A program made the position numbers and the translations under genes. Positions 9,882 through 21,839 of a stretch of DNA of 64,000 bases are shown here, one piece after another (position 1 is the first letter of the stretch; the number at the start of each line of letters is the position of its first letter). The notes beneath the pieces are model-generated. The model was not told where the DNA came from. It was given only the letters and a program-made list of their open reading frames with translations, and did not search any database. The stretch lies in assembly GCA_963556145.1 (NCBI GenBank), contig OY744468.1, positions 434,001 to 498,000 on the forward strand, in the 5' to 3' direction. This DNA is from Hygrocybe punicea. Lineage: Eukaryota > Basidiomycota > Agaricomycetes > Agaricales > Hygrophoraceae.

Positions 9882-12800
9882 TAAGGATTGACATGGGTAC
9901 GGGTTTACCCGAGGTGTTTCCATAACGGGTTACACGGGTACAGGTATGGTGTGCCGAATTGCTACCTGAGCCAAAACCGTACCCGTTACCCATGGTTATG
10001 GTTTTGTCATGGTTTGTCACGGGTTGACCATGCTGCAGTTTGCAAGGTGAGCAGCAGGCAGTCCTCACCCCTGTTCCTGGATAAGCTCAGAATTGCATCA
10101 AGATGAGCTCAGAATTGCGTCGAATCACGCCATCAGTGAGTACTTAATCCTCGTATAAAGACAGGTACGCTATGGCTAACAAGAAACAATCCTCTGCCAA
10201 GAAGGCCCGCACTTGTCCTTCTCGTCACTCTCCTGTGCCCTCAGTAGCCAGCAGGAGAGATTCTATCCTTTCTCCGGCGCTTCCTGGTCCTTCCCTTTCG
10301 ACCACTCATAGTCACACCGGCTCAGTCACGCCCAGTGTTGCTGCCTCCACCTTCTCCAGTCATGCCGTCTCACAGATCCCAAGCAGCAATGTCTCACCAG
10401 TTCCAAGTCGCCCATCGTCTCCTGTTCGATCCAAGGACAGTGAAGCCGGTTCGAGTGATGAAGTGGACCCTGAAGAACAGCTCGGTGGGTTTCTCTCTGC
10501 AGCTTGATCCATCACCAAGCGCTTACCAGATCTCTCAGCACGTCTAAGGCGTACCTGGAGATCACCAATCTATCACTTTTTTAAGGGACAGGTCAAGATT
10601 GAGGTCATCAACGGCTGCCGCTCTCATTTTTTCACATGTGCCACTCGACTCTGCAAGTTTTTGGCTGGGGGCGTGCGCCGCTTCCTCAATAAGGGGGATC
10701 GATCATTGACCGCTAATCTAAAGGCTCACGCTGTCAAGTGTTGGGGCGAGGAGGCCATTCACAACTCCGCTGCCAGCACTGGGCCTCACGATGTCAGTGG
10801 CTCCATCTTTGCTGCCTTTGCACAGCAGGGGAAACAACCTGTCAATGTGTCTCATCAGGCCCATACGACTAATGCGACTTGAGCTCACCTCGTGAAATGG
10901 GTAACTGAGAGCAACTGCCCCCCGGAGATCCTCAATGATCCCGAATTACGGGAGCTGCTGCTTGCTGGCCAACCCAAGCTCGAACTGCCAAGCGCTAACA
11001 CGTTACGTCGCGATATCCAAGCAGCTTTCGAGGCAGGCCAACAGAGCATACAAAAGCTCTTACAAGACTATCCAGGACAACTTCACTTTGCGACTGACAC
11101 ATGGACGTCACCTAATCACTATGCCATCTGTGCATGGACAGTCCATTTCCAGCACAACGCGGTCCCTATTTCATTTCTACTCGATCTAATTGAAGTGCCT
11201 GAGTCGCACTCAGGCGACACGCTCGCTTGCGAGTTTCACAACATGCTTCTCCATTATGGCATCGAGCATAAGGTAAATGGCTTATATTTTGTGTTGTATA
11301 GTACTGACAATCAATTACACCACAGATTCTTTCGTTCAACGCTGACAGTGCCTCTGCAAATGACACAATGACCACCAAGATGGCTGAACTCCCCAACTCA
11401 TTTGAGGAAGACCATCGTGTACGATGTTTCAACCACACCCTCCAATTGTCCGCCAAGGCCTTGCTACGGCCGTTCAATGTTGGCCTGGGAAAGACTCCAG
11501 ATGATGAAATACTTGGTTTGGATGATGCCCCGTTGTTGGATCTGCCCTCTGATGAGGATGAGAATGGGAGTGATGGCGTGGGGTCAGATGACGACTCGGA
11601 CTTGGCAAATGATGCTGATGAGGATGAGATTGATGAGTTAGATTCCCTGAGTGATACTGAGTGGTGCCGACTTCTTGAGGAGACGCAAACTGTGCGGTCC
11701 GCAGTCTCAAAGCTGCGCAACCTTGCATTCACGGTTGTTCGGTCCACCACGCTTGCGTTGCCAGCCTGGAAACGAATCTGCCTTAAGCATGGCCTCAAGT
11801 ACCGGCTCCTGCCTCACAATGTTGTCACGCGATGGAACTCCACGTATGACATGTTGTGCTTCGCACTTCAGTACCACGTGGCCATTGACGACATAACCAA
11901 TGACTGCTCCTTGAAACTCAGAAAGCACGAACTCAAGGCTGAAGACTGGCCACTTATCGAGGACCTGGTTTTTGTCCTCGAACAATACAAGACTGCTATG
12001 CTCTACTTTTCCACTAAGCAAGCCAACATCGTGGCTGTTATTCCCGCGATGGATCAGATCGACTCTCACCTAAACACACAGCACAACCGAGCTCTCCACC
12101 CGGCCATTGTGATGGCAATGAAGTTGGCAAAGACCAAACTGAATCGTTACTATTCATTGACGGACCTTTCTGCTGTCTACAGGATCTCTATGGGCGATTA
12201 CTCTTGCAGAACTACTCTGCCTTGCACTGACGATGTTGTTAGTCCTTCATCCAGGCCTCAAATTGGAGTATTTTTGGCAGCACGAATGGGAGTTGTCATG
12301 GATCGAAGCGGCAGAAGCACTGGTCCGGGAGCAATATGCATTTCGATACAAAGCTGCACCTGCTCTGGGCCTAGGAGAGGAGGTTGCCATGGAAGGTAAT
12401 ATGGCTGATTTTGGTAATATTTCAGTTAGCCATGTGGTCTCCGATGAGATTGACAAATATCTCCGAGAGATTGTTGAGAACATCAAAGATCCGCTCCAAT
12501 GGTGGCTCAAGAACCGAGCCGTCTATCCAAATCTCTCCCGCATGGCCCTGGATTACCTCAGTGTGCCGCCAACATCAACAGATGTCGAGTGAGTGTTCTC
12601 ATGTGGCTGTCGTCTTCTTCCACTCACATGATCAAGACTTTCCAGCAAATCGATGCGAATGTATATGTGTCTTGGCTCTTGGTGCCGAGCTGGTTTGGTG
12701 TCCACAGAGGATATTGGCAAGGCCATCAAGGGAAACAAGAGAAAGCACGTGTCTTCGGGCACAGAGGCCAAGTCCACCGTGTAAATTTTTGCCGTCATGT

Positions 12801-12978
12801 ATGTACTATTAAGTCCATGTATGTACTATTAAGTCTAAACAATGTGAACAAGTGACCTGTCCCTTACCCGTTTGAGAAGGGTGAGGTGTGAACCCCTGAC
12901 ACAGAAGGGTAAGGGTTTCACGGGTGAGGGTCTGGTGTGGACCTTTCCCACCCTCGGGTTAACCCGTGTCAATCCTTA
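9882..12978 (+). mobile_element. Complete hAT transposon with TIRs and 8-bp target duplication
   Basis: The ends are inverted repeats: TAAGGATTGACATGGGT at the left and its complement ACCCGTGTCAATCCTTA at the right. The element is flanked by a perfect 8-bp direct repeat TAGATGAC (9874-9881 and 12979-12986), diagnostic of hAT transposition. Subterminal regions are rich in TACCC/GGGTA words, as in other hATs. Length 3,097 bp. It encodes the transposase described separately. Confidence 0.9.
10172..12640 (+). pseudogene. hAT transposase with nonsense mutations
   Basis: Reads from a Ser/Pro-rich N-terminus (ATG 10172) through a BED-type finger (IYHFFKGQVKIEV... then TCATRLCK...KCWGEE) and an RNase H-like catalytic fold (FATDTWTSPNHYAICAWTVH; VRCFNHTLQLSAKALL; VVTRWNSTYDML) to the C-terminal dimerisation block (WWLKNR...YPNLSRMALDYLSVPPTSTDVE). 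An intron at 11273-11325 is clean GT-AG. A second junction near 12,193-12,239 (ISM | VLHPGLKLEYF) has a GC donor. In-frame TGA stops occur at 10880-10882 and 12590-12592; the second replaces the Arg of the family's DVERVFS motif. The BED region around 10,507-10,660 also needs a frame change or intron. No functional transposase is predicted. Confidence 0.85.
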
Positions 12979-12986
12979 TAGATGAC
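12979..12986. repeat. hAT target site duplication, right copy
   Basis: TAGATGAC, identical to 9874-9881. Confidence 0.88.
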
Positions 12987-13190
12987 CTCGATCTAGACAT
13001 CATCAATAAGATCCTCACTGATTTGCCTCCATCTCCATCTCGACATTGGCCACTTGTTCTCGACCCCATTGAGGAAGAAACACTCCTGGCTCCCAGCGCT
13101 CCACCGGCCAAACAACAACGCAAAGCCCCCACCAGACCAGCGATCCCTAGCACCAGGACAACACGTGCAGCAAACAATACATACAGCTGT
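12979..13190 (+). other. 3' continuation of the ORF split by hAT, ending at a foldback element
   Basis: The frame continues VDDLDLDIINKILTDLPPSP and on through an acidic/Pro-rich stretch to about 13,190, where the foldback element begins. Two mobile elements may therefore sit in one former coding region. Confidence 0.35.
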
Positions 13191-13901
13191 TTTAGTTACA
13201 GCGGATTTCAAAAAGGTAGTCCACACCAACTTTTTTTTCTTTCTTTTTTGAATGTCCGACCGGTAGCCAAGCATGCAGTAACATGTGGATTAGGAAATAT
13301 AGACTTAGATAAGATTTGAATATTTTGTATTGGATCTCATGAAATGCTGTACCATTTTACATGATGTGAGAGAGAAAGTTTATCTATTTTATGAGGGCTA
13401 GTCTCTCCCACATTTACTTCCTGAAAATATCTAGTGTCTTGAAGGTTATAGGTGAAATATCATTATCTTAGGTTATCCACTTGACTTGTGTGGTTAATAG
13501 CTCCACAAGGAATGCTCAGGTCAACATGGTTTTAAGGAGAAACTTGTTCCATGTTCAGAGAGCTAAAAAACCACATACAAATATTGATACATTTCTTTGA
13601 TCTCAAGAAGTATTTGACAACGTTCACCAATATATTTCACCTACAATCTTCAAAACACTAGATATTTTCAGGAAGTAAATGTGGGAGAGACTAGCCCTCA
13701 TAAAATAGATAAACTTTCTCTCTCACATCATGTAAAATGGTACAGCATTTCATGAGATCCAATACAAAATATTCAAATCTTATCTAAGTCTATATTTCCT
13801 AATCTGCGTGTTACTGCATGCTTGGCTACCGGTCGGACATTCAAAAAAGAAAGAAAAAAAAGTTGGTGTGGACTACCTTTTTGAAATCCACTGTAACTAA
13901 A
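13191..13901. mobile_element. 0.7-kb foldback (long inverted repeat) element
   Basis: Arms of about 270 bp (13,191-13,462 and 13,631-13,901) are near-perfect reverse complements around a 168-bp unique loop. Outer ends read TTTAGTTACAG and CTGTAACTAAA. No coding capacity. RNA from it would form a long hairpin. No clear target duplication was seen. Confidence 0.88.
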
Positions 13902-13989
13902 CCAACAGTAATACTGTAAAAGCACAGTGCACTTTCACCAGCAATTGCTAGGCCTTGCAAGTGCTGTAAGTAGTTAACTGAGCTCTATA

Positions 13990-14290
13990 GTGAAAGATAC
14001 TGGGTGACAGTTTCACCATGCCCAGCAGTTGCTGCGGGTCTGGTTTCACCATGCCCAGCAGTTGCTGTGGGGTGGATTTCACCATCCCCAGTAGTTGCCG
14101 TGGGGCAGGTTTCACCATTCCCGGCAGTTGCTGTGGGGCAGGTTTCACCATGCCCAGCAGTTGCTGCAGGGCAGGCCTCACCATGCCTAGCAGTTGCTGC
14201 AGGGCAGGCCTCACCATGCCCAGCAGTTGCTGCAGGGCAGGCCTCACCATGCCCAGCAGTTGCTGCAGGGCAAGTTTCACCATTGCTGTG
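13990..14290. repeat. 33-bp minisatellite
   Basis: About nine imperfect copies of a 33-bp unit with core CACCATGCCCAGCAGTTGCTG. The period is a multiple of three, so long spurious ORFs of 11-residue repeats are open on both strands (for example 13,948-14,391 minus). No independent sign of coding. Confidence 0.88.
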
Positions 14291-14399
14291 GGGTGGGTTT
14301 CAGCAGTTGCTCTGCCCCGCCATTGCTGTGCACTGGTTTTACCATGCCCAACACTTGCTGGCAATTGTTTGACTAGTACTTGCTGCACCATCGGTTAGC

Positions 14400-14800
14400 C
14401 AGGTCACTTTGGTTGGTTACATTAGATAACTACTTTACCATTTTCTTGGTGCATTATTTGCCAAATTTACTATATCCCCACACTTGGGGTTCTTCTTTAT
14501 GCAACTCACATTGCAACTCAATAGTTCAGCAAAACCAGTGATGATGCTATATATTGCAGGTGTCCTCCACAGAAATGTGTTAGCACTGTTTTGAATATCC
14601 TGAACAGTAAGAAAGCGAAGTGTCAATCATTACTCCAACCCAATGTGGATATGCAGGAAAAGCCACCATAACATCAGCATCAAAAACATCAATTGCTATC
14701 AATATCAGAGTAATTAAGCTCATCAGTAACATTTACAGTGGATGTAGGAATAAATGAATCTGGCCATTCAACAGTTAAGCCATTTGCCATCATCACTGGA
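14400..14800. other. Spacer with no gene seen
   Basis: AT-rich, probably the 3' flank of the KDZ element. Confidence 0.4.
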
Positions 14801-14805
14801 TACCA

Positions 14806-17800
14806 CTATATTGCAAATGCACTTGCCAAGCTTTGGTTGATGTGTGCCTGCTTGGCCGCATAGGCCAACACTCCATCTGCTAAATCTGCAGAAAGACCTG
14901 TGCGTTTCATACCTTGTTGTATCCACCACCTAGCCTTCCAATCCAGGAACACAATGGACCATCGCATTTCCTCCACCAACAATGTGACTTCTTCACTCCA
15001 TCGGCTGGCATGGGCCTTTGACTTTGCCCACTCACAGTTAAGACCTAAATATAATGAGAAGTCAAAGTTCATTGTGAAAGGATAAAAATTCCACATACAA
15101 TCAGTAAGCTCAGCATCCGTCAACTGACTCACTTCTTGCAATGTAATACTTGAGACCCCACTCTGGCGCTCAACATGCCAGATCCATGATAATTCTCGAG
15201 TGCCTTCAGCTTCATCTTCATCTTTCCCTGGCCCTCTGAGGTCCTCATCTTTCAGTGGCTGTAAACGACTTTGTATATCACCAAAGGGATCCAATGAAAC
15301 CAAGGCCAAGCGAGCTGCCTGATAACGTTCTGCGCTGCATAACATTTTTTCTCTGAAATGGTTGATCAGAGCACGTGCCCTTGTTGATGATCGTTGGCTT
15401 GGTCCAACCTGCTTTGTCTTGTAATGGCCCAACCCCATCTCGATATGGAGTTGACGTTGTATGTCAGACAATGCATCTTCTGCTTGTGCGTGCCAGAGAC
15501 ATTTTCTATATCTCCTAGTCCTGGAAAGCATGAAGACCGATGGGCAGGCTGCAAGGCTGAAGGGAGTTTCAGTGGGGTGAGCTCAGGGTGTGTGGATGAT
15601 TGCTGCCGAAGGTCATTGTGTGCATCTGGTGAGAGCACTGGCATGTATACGTTTCTGACCTCAATCCACCCATTGATGCGACACCGTAAGACATTGTGTT
15701 TCTCCTCCAAGTTAGCTTCCTCATTCGTAGTCATCTTGCCCTTTGCTTGTCGTGCAAGGGTCCTTCTAAATGGAAGGTTAGTTGGAATTGAGCAAAATTA
15801 AATCACTCACTGCTGGTCTTCCAAGTTTAGGCCAATCTACAGGAATGCAGCTGGCGATGTTTCATGTGGCCGCCCTTTTGCTTGAACCACTGCAGCCTCT
15901 TCCTTAGCTAACTCAAGACAGAGAGTTGTTGTTGATGTGCCTGGATACCCGAATCAATCAACGGTGGCTTATCCCAGGAACGGAACTTATTTGTGATAGG
16001 CTCCACATATGGATTTGGTGCTGTCAGATCAGCATTCCAGCATTTGACCATTTGCTCCCACTTATCTGTGACATGGGGGGGGAATGTTGCATTGAATTCT
16101 TCATGTCGCTCTTGGTGCTTCTTCAACATTGTAATCGCAGTTTTAAGCTGGGCGAGTAGACTTGTGCCTTGATGACTAAGTCATGGTTGACAAATCTTAT
16201 CACTGAAGGCACATACCTAGGCCTATGATCTTATGCCAATTCCAAGCCCTCGTGTGATCATATATCGTATCAAGCCATGCCCCTGGTCCCATTTCTTTGG
16301 TGCTCATGCTGATGGGATTAATATATGCCCACCAGCGCTCTGGCTCCTCTCCATTTGTCCGAGCCATATATGGGAGGAAGTTGAGCGAGAAACGTGTCTG
16401 ACACAGAAGGCCATGAGTGTAAATGTGAAATTTAGGGATCACAAATGTAGTTGACTCCAGTGTTTCCCAAGCTATGTGCATTGCTACCGGCAATTGAGAC
16501 ATTTGCTTGGCGAGGTTGCGATACCACTGGCAGGCAATATCATATGAAAAAAGGAGCCATATATTGAGCACTCCAATTAGTGTGAAGAAGAGGATGAAGT
16601 CCATGTTGGCATATCTTGGGATTCCTGGCAATTAGCTTAGGCCAAAACACAATCAAATAAAACAAACCATTCTCCTTTCTGTAAATTTCCCATCCCGTTT
16701 TTCCGAAGAAGGCCATGTTGGGCACAAAGGACACCACCAACTCCAGTCGCGGCATACCCTTGTGAGAACCAGGTATTGGCATGATCAACTGCATGTAAAT
16801 CAGAATTGCAAAGATTGGGCTATTGGAGGGTGCCAGTTGAGCATGCAAGCTTAGATGTTTCAATCTTATTACCTCAGCAAGGTGACCGTACTTCTCCAGA
16901 TACTCCTGGTAAGGTTCTTCGGGGACCAAATGACCCCAGCCATCACCAAGGGGAGAATCATTCTTGACTCCACAATCCTTGTTCTTAAGATGAAAGTTTG
17001 CATCAACAGTAAGACAAAGACGGTACAACCACCTGAAAGAATGAGTCAGAAAATGAAATCAAGACTGAATACAACGTACTTTTGATTGGCTGGTGCAGCC
17101 TCCCAGTCAGGTGGAAGGTTGCGTCCAGGATGGGGACAAGTGGGACATTCCACTGCACATTCTCCAGGATTTGTCGCAGCAGCACCAGCTGGGTCATGTC
17201 CACGACCAGCTCATTTCAGAGCTTTGAGGTGATGTCAGATGCGGATCACAATCAATAATTGCAGATAACCATTCTAACAATAGACTCAATTGAGCCATAC
17301 AGGGTTATTATGCTCTGATGAGAATACTCACCTTCAACTTCAAGAGACCAGTGTTATTTGTCTTACGTGTGACTGCATTGTAGAAGTTGTATGCAGAAAA
17401 TTTTCCCTGAAGTGTTAAAAGATGGAAGGTGTCGAGTACATCAAATGTAAAGGCGGTCTGCGGGTGCACAATGGTAGCAGGGAATAAATGAAACCAGAGG
17501 AGTTGTATATGGCTGCGTGAGCCTCCAGACAAGTGATGACACTCGCAGTACCTCAAATTAATTGTGTGGAGCCCAGAAATATCCATGACCACAAAGTTTG
17601 ACTGTAGTGGGCTAGGGCTGGGGCAATGCGATCCATTATGCCCGAGCTGAATGACTAAGCCAAGTTGTTGGAGGGTGGCATCTTCATAGAAAGATCCTGT
17701 CCAGTGCTGCAGACCATAATCTAACAAAATATAATGAAGGGTCAAGCACAACTTACATGAATGCCATGAAATGCCAAATGGACATGTTGGTCAACAAGGC

Positions 17801-18309
17801 AGTTTTGACAGTAATGCTGGTGATAGACACAATCACGACACGTGTAATCCACTGTGCCTGCACAATCCTGAACACCTTCGCAGGTGATCGACCCAAGGCC
17901 TTCATGTCCTTCATGACGAAGCATCTCATCAAGGTACACTTGTCAATATGGAAGCCACTCTGCAATCAGGCGATACTAGAACAGGACATTTAGTAAGTCC
18001 TTAGCATATAGGATAGACTCACCGGTGCTCTCTTGGCTTTCTCGCAATCATCATCATTTTGTACTTCCCCAGGCATCTGTAAGTCTTTGAAATATTGGGG
18101 TTCTGTGCATCGGTTCCAGAATTAGGCGAAGGAGATAGTGGTAGAATGAAGGGAATCTGATCTTCTGATAATGTATGTGATGTCGAGGCACCAAGCTGAC
18201 TGTTGGCGTTTCGATGAACCTTGACAGTGTGAGTAACAGTAAGGTGATCTGCCAGGGGGTGAGAAATCCTGGCAGAGATTGAGGACTTCTTTTTTTTGGC
18301 TATGGGCAT
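14806..18309 (-). pseudogene. KDZ-family transposase with CxC2 cysteine cluster, decayed
   Basis: Minus-strand exon-like blocks follow the order of Agaricomycete KDZ transposases. 18309-18019: Lys/Ser-rich N-terminus. 17939-17742: cysteine cluster (CEGVQDCAGTVDYTCRDC, HQHYCQNCLVDQH). 17720-17330: WTGSFYEDATLQQLGLVIQLGH and the following core. 17028 onward: LCLTVDANFHLKNKD. 16631-16200: YDIACQWYRNLAKQM, FVIPKFHIYTHGLLCQ, NGEEPERWWAYINP. 16129-15908, 15734-15480 and 15531-14806: the helical C-terminus. An in-frame TGA at 17943-17945 interrupts EWLPY/QVYLDEML, and several block joins need frameshifts. The proteins are DDE-type cut-and-paste transposases. Exact splice sites are uncertain. Confidence 0.75.
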
Positions 18310-19081
18310 TGAGTTATGAACTTGAAGCTGTTACAAGCTGTGCTTGTTTCTGTCATTGTTGGAATGATGGAGAGTGGGCGCCATGGTCAACTGAGGTGTG
18401 AAACCGTGTGATGGAGTTAAAGTTCACTCGTTTGGCCAGCCACATTTCCAGTCTATCATAATGGCACTTTAATGACTCCCAACTTGCCTCCCACCACTTT
18501 CCCACTCCCAACTGCCTCAGCAATCACAGAAATGAGGATGGCTACAGCTACGACGATTTGCTCTGACACTGCTGTTATGTGAATGTTTGTTTCACCAAGA
18601 ATTACCGGAGTTGACTTTGTTCAGGTATCTTCTTGTTGTTCGTGGGTTTTTAATATCTAAATAACCTATCAGGAAGGGGTTTGTGGGTATATGTACTATA
18701 TGAATCAATAGAATGTAATAGTGAGGTCTCTTCAATTAAGAATTGAGACTTTGAGTAGGTATGAATAGCAATTGGGTGTGTGATGTACTGAAAATACTAA
18801 TATTCACTACTGGAATATAAAATATGAACTAATGAATACTGATAACAATATTCACCAGTTGAATATGGACAGTTTTGGCTACAGGGCCTATTCAATCAAG
18901 AGTATCTCTGGGTATTATAATATCTGACTTAAATCCGAAGCTTCAAACGCACATTGGCTACTAGTTCAGGGATATCTTTAATACCTTTTGAATACTCTTT
19001 TTTGTTTAGGATGAAACCTTAACCTTAGAAGTGTATCTATTTAGGATGAAACCTTAACCTTAGAAGTGTATCTAGCTGACT
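18310..19081. other. AT-rich spacer; 35-bp tandem duplication at about 19,006-19,073
   Basis: No gene seen. Two adjacent copies of a 35-bp unit (TTTAGGATGAAACCTTAACC then AGAAGTGTATCTA) lie directly left of the solo LTR. Confidence 0.5.
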
Positions 19082-19087
19082 AATGCT

Positions 19088-19660
19088 GACTAATGAATTG
19101 ATTGGACTGAGTGAACTGGGTGAATTCTCCTTGATGACAAGGGGAACTCAGAGAATGATAGAATGAGAGTGAACTAGACTGGATTGCAAGCACTAGCTAC
19201 TACAATGAGTAACTACTAGTACTAAGAGAATGAGGGATCACACTGTGTGAACCCAACTAAGAGTGACTACTGAGTGGTGAGGGGGGAAATCCTACTGACT
19301 ACTGGAATTTGGGGGCCCTATTTATACTGTTGGAGAACAATGGGGGACTGAGAACAATGGGAAAGTGAGAACAATAGGACTGAGTCATGAGAACAATGGA
19401 TGGCATCAAAGAGGCTGTGAACAATGGGCTCTATCTCCATTTGGACTGTTTAGAACAATAGACTGCTCAGAACAATAGACCATTGTCTTTATGTAAGCAG
19501 AATATCACAATCACTCTCTGATGCATCCTATCTTATCATTATCTTATCATCCTCTTGTTCACATCTTATCTAATCACTTCCCATTATCTAGCTGAGCCGC
19601 TTTTGATCAATACAAGTAAACAAGATTTGTAATCAATCCATTACCGCTAATATAGGTAAC
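19088..19660 (-). mobile_element. Solo LTR of an LTR retrotransposon
   Basis: A 573-bp segment is bracketed by the 6-bp direct repeat AATGCT (19082-19087 and 19661-19666). Read on the minus strand it begins GTTACCTATATTAGCGG, has U3-like repeats of CCATTGTTCT, a TATA box (GTATAAATAG near 19,327) and a plausible R/U5. No internal coding region is attached. The left repeat lies in a local GACTAATG duplication, so the exact edge could shift by one or two bases. Confidence 0.6.
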
Positions 19661-19666
19661 AATGCT

Positions 19667-20270
19667 AGTTGGGCTTGTCTCCTTGCATGCGCAATACAGA
19701 GAAATATATAATAAATACTAATGAGTGGGGGATGTGCCTCTGTGCACCATACATAAACGGCTAGGTCTGGGCATTACTAGTGAAGCCATAATAAATGATA
19801 TAAAGGTAAGCATATATGCTATTTGTGTCTGTTCACTAGCATGCATAATGTGGAAAGGCATAGAATGGATACTAATGAGTGTAGGTGTGCATCCATAGTG
19901 TTGCACTTAAATATCTAAGTCTGTGGTCCAATGGTAAACCCATGACATTACACCCAAAAACACTTGGGGTCATGACAGTGGTTGCGGGGATGTCCCTGAC
20001 GAGAGCAGCTGTGATGGCGTCGTGGGAGGGGAAAGGTGGATGGGGTTGCGAGAACATGGAAGTACTACAAGTAGGGCACAGGGACCAGAGGATTTCAAGT
20101 CCAAGATGATGTCATCGGCATTCGGGCAGAGTTCACTAAAAAATTTGACTACAAGAACAGGAGCTACCAGTAGCTATGTTGCCATAATATTCACAATTAA
20201 TTATAACATGGACGTTGAAAGCGATTGTGAGCGCCGGTTGATTCCATTTTAATTTACAGATTCCGTTCCA
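19667..20270. other. Spacer with no gene seen
   Basis: Short unrelated ORFs only. Confidence 0.4.
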
Positions 20271-20271
20271 C

Positions 20272-21797
20272 TCACACCATTATCCGCCGCTTCTGCAGCC
20301 TCTCTAGACCAGCCAGCATGCTCTGCACATGTACTTCCAAAGGTATTGTCTCAGACGTCAATGTTGCCGCTGTCACCCGCTCCCTCAAGTTGTCCATGTC
20401 AGCGCTGATTACGCGGAGCTCCAGCAATGCACCACCAACGTGTACAAGTGCCTGTTGGTGAAACTGGGCCAAATCTTGCAAGAGTTTGATACGGTCTTCC
20501 AATGCATGCAATTGGCGCTTGTTTTCACCAAGAGCGGTCCATAACTTCGCAAGCAGATCTGTTCTTGCTGCGGAAACTGATGCATTCTCCAATATGATTT
20601 TCAGATGGAGTGTCTTGAGATGTTCCGTGAGAGTGTCGAGTTGGCCGAACAAGGTTGTCGTTGAGAGGATGAGTTGTTGCATTTCATGATCAATGAGGAT
20701 CACAGATTCCGTGAATACCGTAGCGGCTGCTCCACGTGTCCACCATGACTGGATGAGCGAGAGAGAATTATACGATGTTGGAGATGACCTCGATAATGCT
20801 TCTTCGATGGTGCATAATGCAAAGTGGTTCATAGGTAAAACACTATGCAAAATGTGTCAAATTATTGTGCAAGGAAGAAATATCAGTTCCACATACCTGT
20901 CTAATGTGCCAGCAATCTTTGAGTTCAAGTCCCACAACACCCATTCGGTCTTCCCTGCGTCTTCCGTGAATTGCGTCAGCAGCTCCTCCAAAGTATCTCG
21001 GGCGCGCAAATCGCTCATGCGCACAAACCCCATCAAGTGTTCTATCTCTATTTCCACCTTCCAAATGCCTAATAACAATTCCCATTCCTCGGTGGTCCTG
21101 ATCTGGTCCAATAATTGTCCAAACGTTACATCAGGCACATTGACAGGCTGGTGGTGATGCTTTGATGACGAGAATCCATCCATCCTCGTCCCAGCCGCAG
21201 TGTTCCATCCAATTCCTCCAGAGTGAGCATTTACCCCGGAGGGGCATAGAGGTAATTTGGATGCTCCTGGAATGATGCATAACCATGAAAACATTAGGAT
21301 GACATGAAATTGCCGAGAAGCCAGAAGAGGATGAAGACAAGAATGATAAAGATGAAGTATGAGAGAGGGGCTTGGAAGAGATTTGCAACACGAGAAATGA
21401 CTTCAAAGCAATACTGCACGGCAACTGAGACACAGTGAGACAACCCGTCCCACAGTGCTCCTCTGATTGTGTGTGAAGACGCTGGCAGGGCAGGAACAAT
21501 GGTTGGATCTGGCTTGCCTGTCACAAGCGGAGTAGCGGGCGGTGTACCTGATGGCATTGAGTATGCTGCATCCCGCCAGAGACTGGCTCCTTCTAAGTCT
21601 TCGTCGGGCATCAGCGTCGTACGTTGTCTTGAACCTGGGGTTGGAGTCGAAGGTGGCGGGAAGCGAAAGCGAAAAGAAGTTGGTGTATATGGTTGCCTGG
21701 CATGTGGAGAAGGAAATACAATGTTTTGCCTCAATGGAGAGGCCGGGCGGTGCACTATGTGCTCATCACCTACACGGGGAGTCATGGGGGGTACCAA
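20272..21797 (-). pseudogene. Unrecognised membrane-anchored helical protein, probable frameshift
   Basis: Three blocks. 21797-21294: Pro/Thr-rich N-terminal region followed by one strong membrane segment (LSYFIFIILVFILFWLLG). 21294-20897: VTFGQLLDQIRTTEEWELLL and further helical sequence. 20842-20272: a long amphipathic helix/coiled-coil region (LHALEDRIKLLQDL, MDNLRERVTAATL) ending at the stop at 20272. The last two blocks splice perfectly (GTATGT donor at 20896, acceptor at 20843). The first two are in different frames around 21,294-21,300 with a TAA between, so the gene has lost one base or has an unseen intron. The layout resembles a family of single-pass coiled-coil proteins of unknown function I associate with Agaricomycetes; no function is assigned. 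Confidence 0.5.
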
Positions 21798-21839
21798 AGT
21801 GGGTAAAGGGGCGCAAACGTCTTTGGCACTTGTAAGATT

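Noticed and set aside
13948..14391. 147-codon minus ORF of LLGMVRPALQQ-type repeats
   Set aside because: Product of the 33-bp minisatellite.
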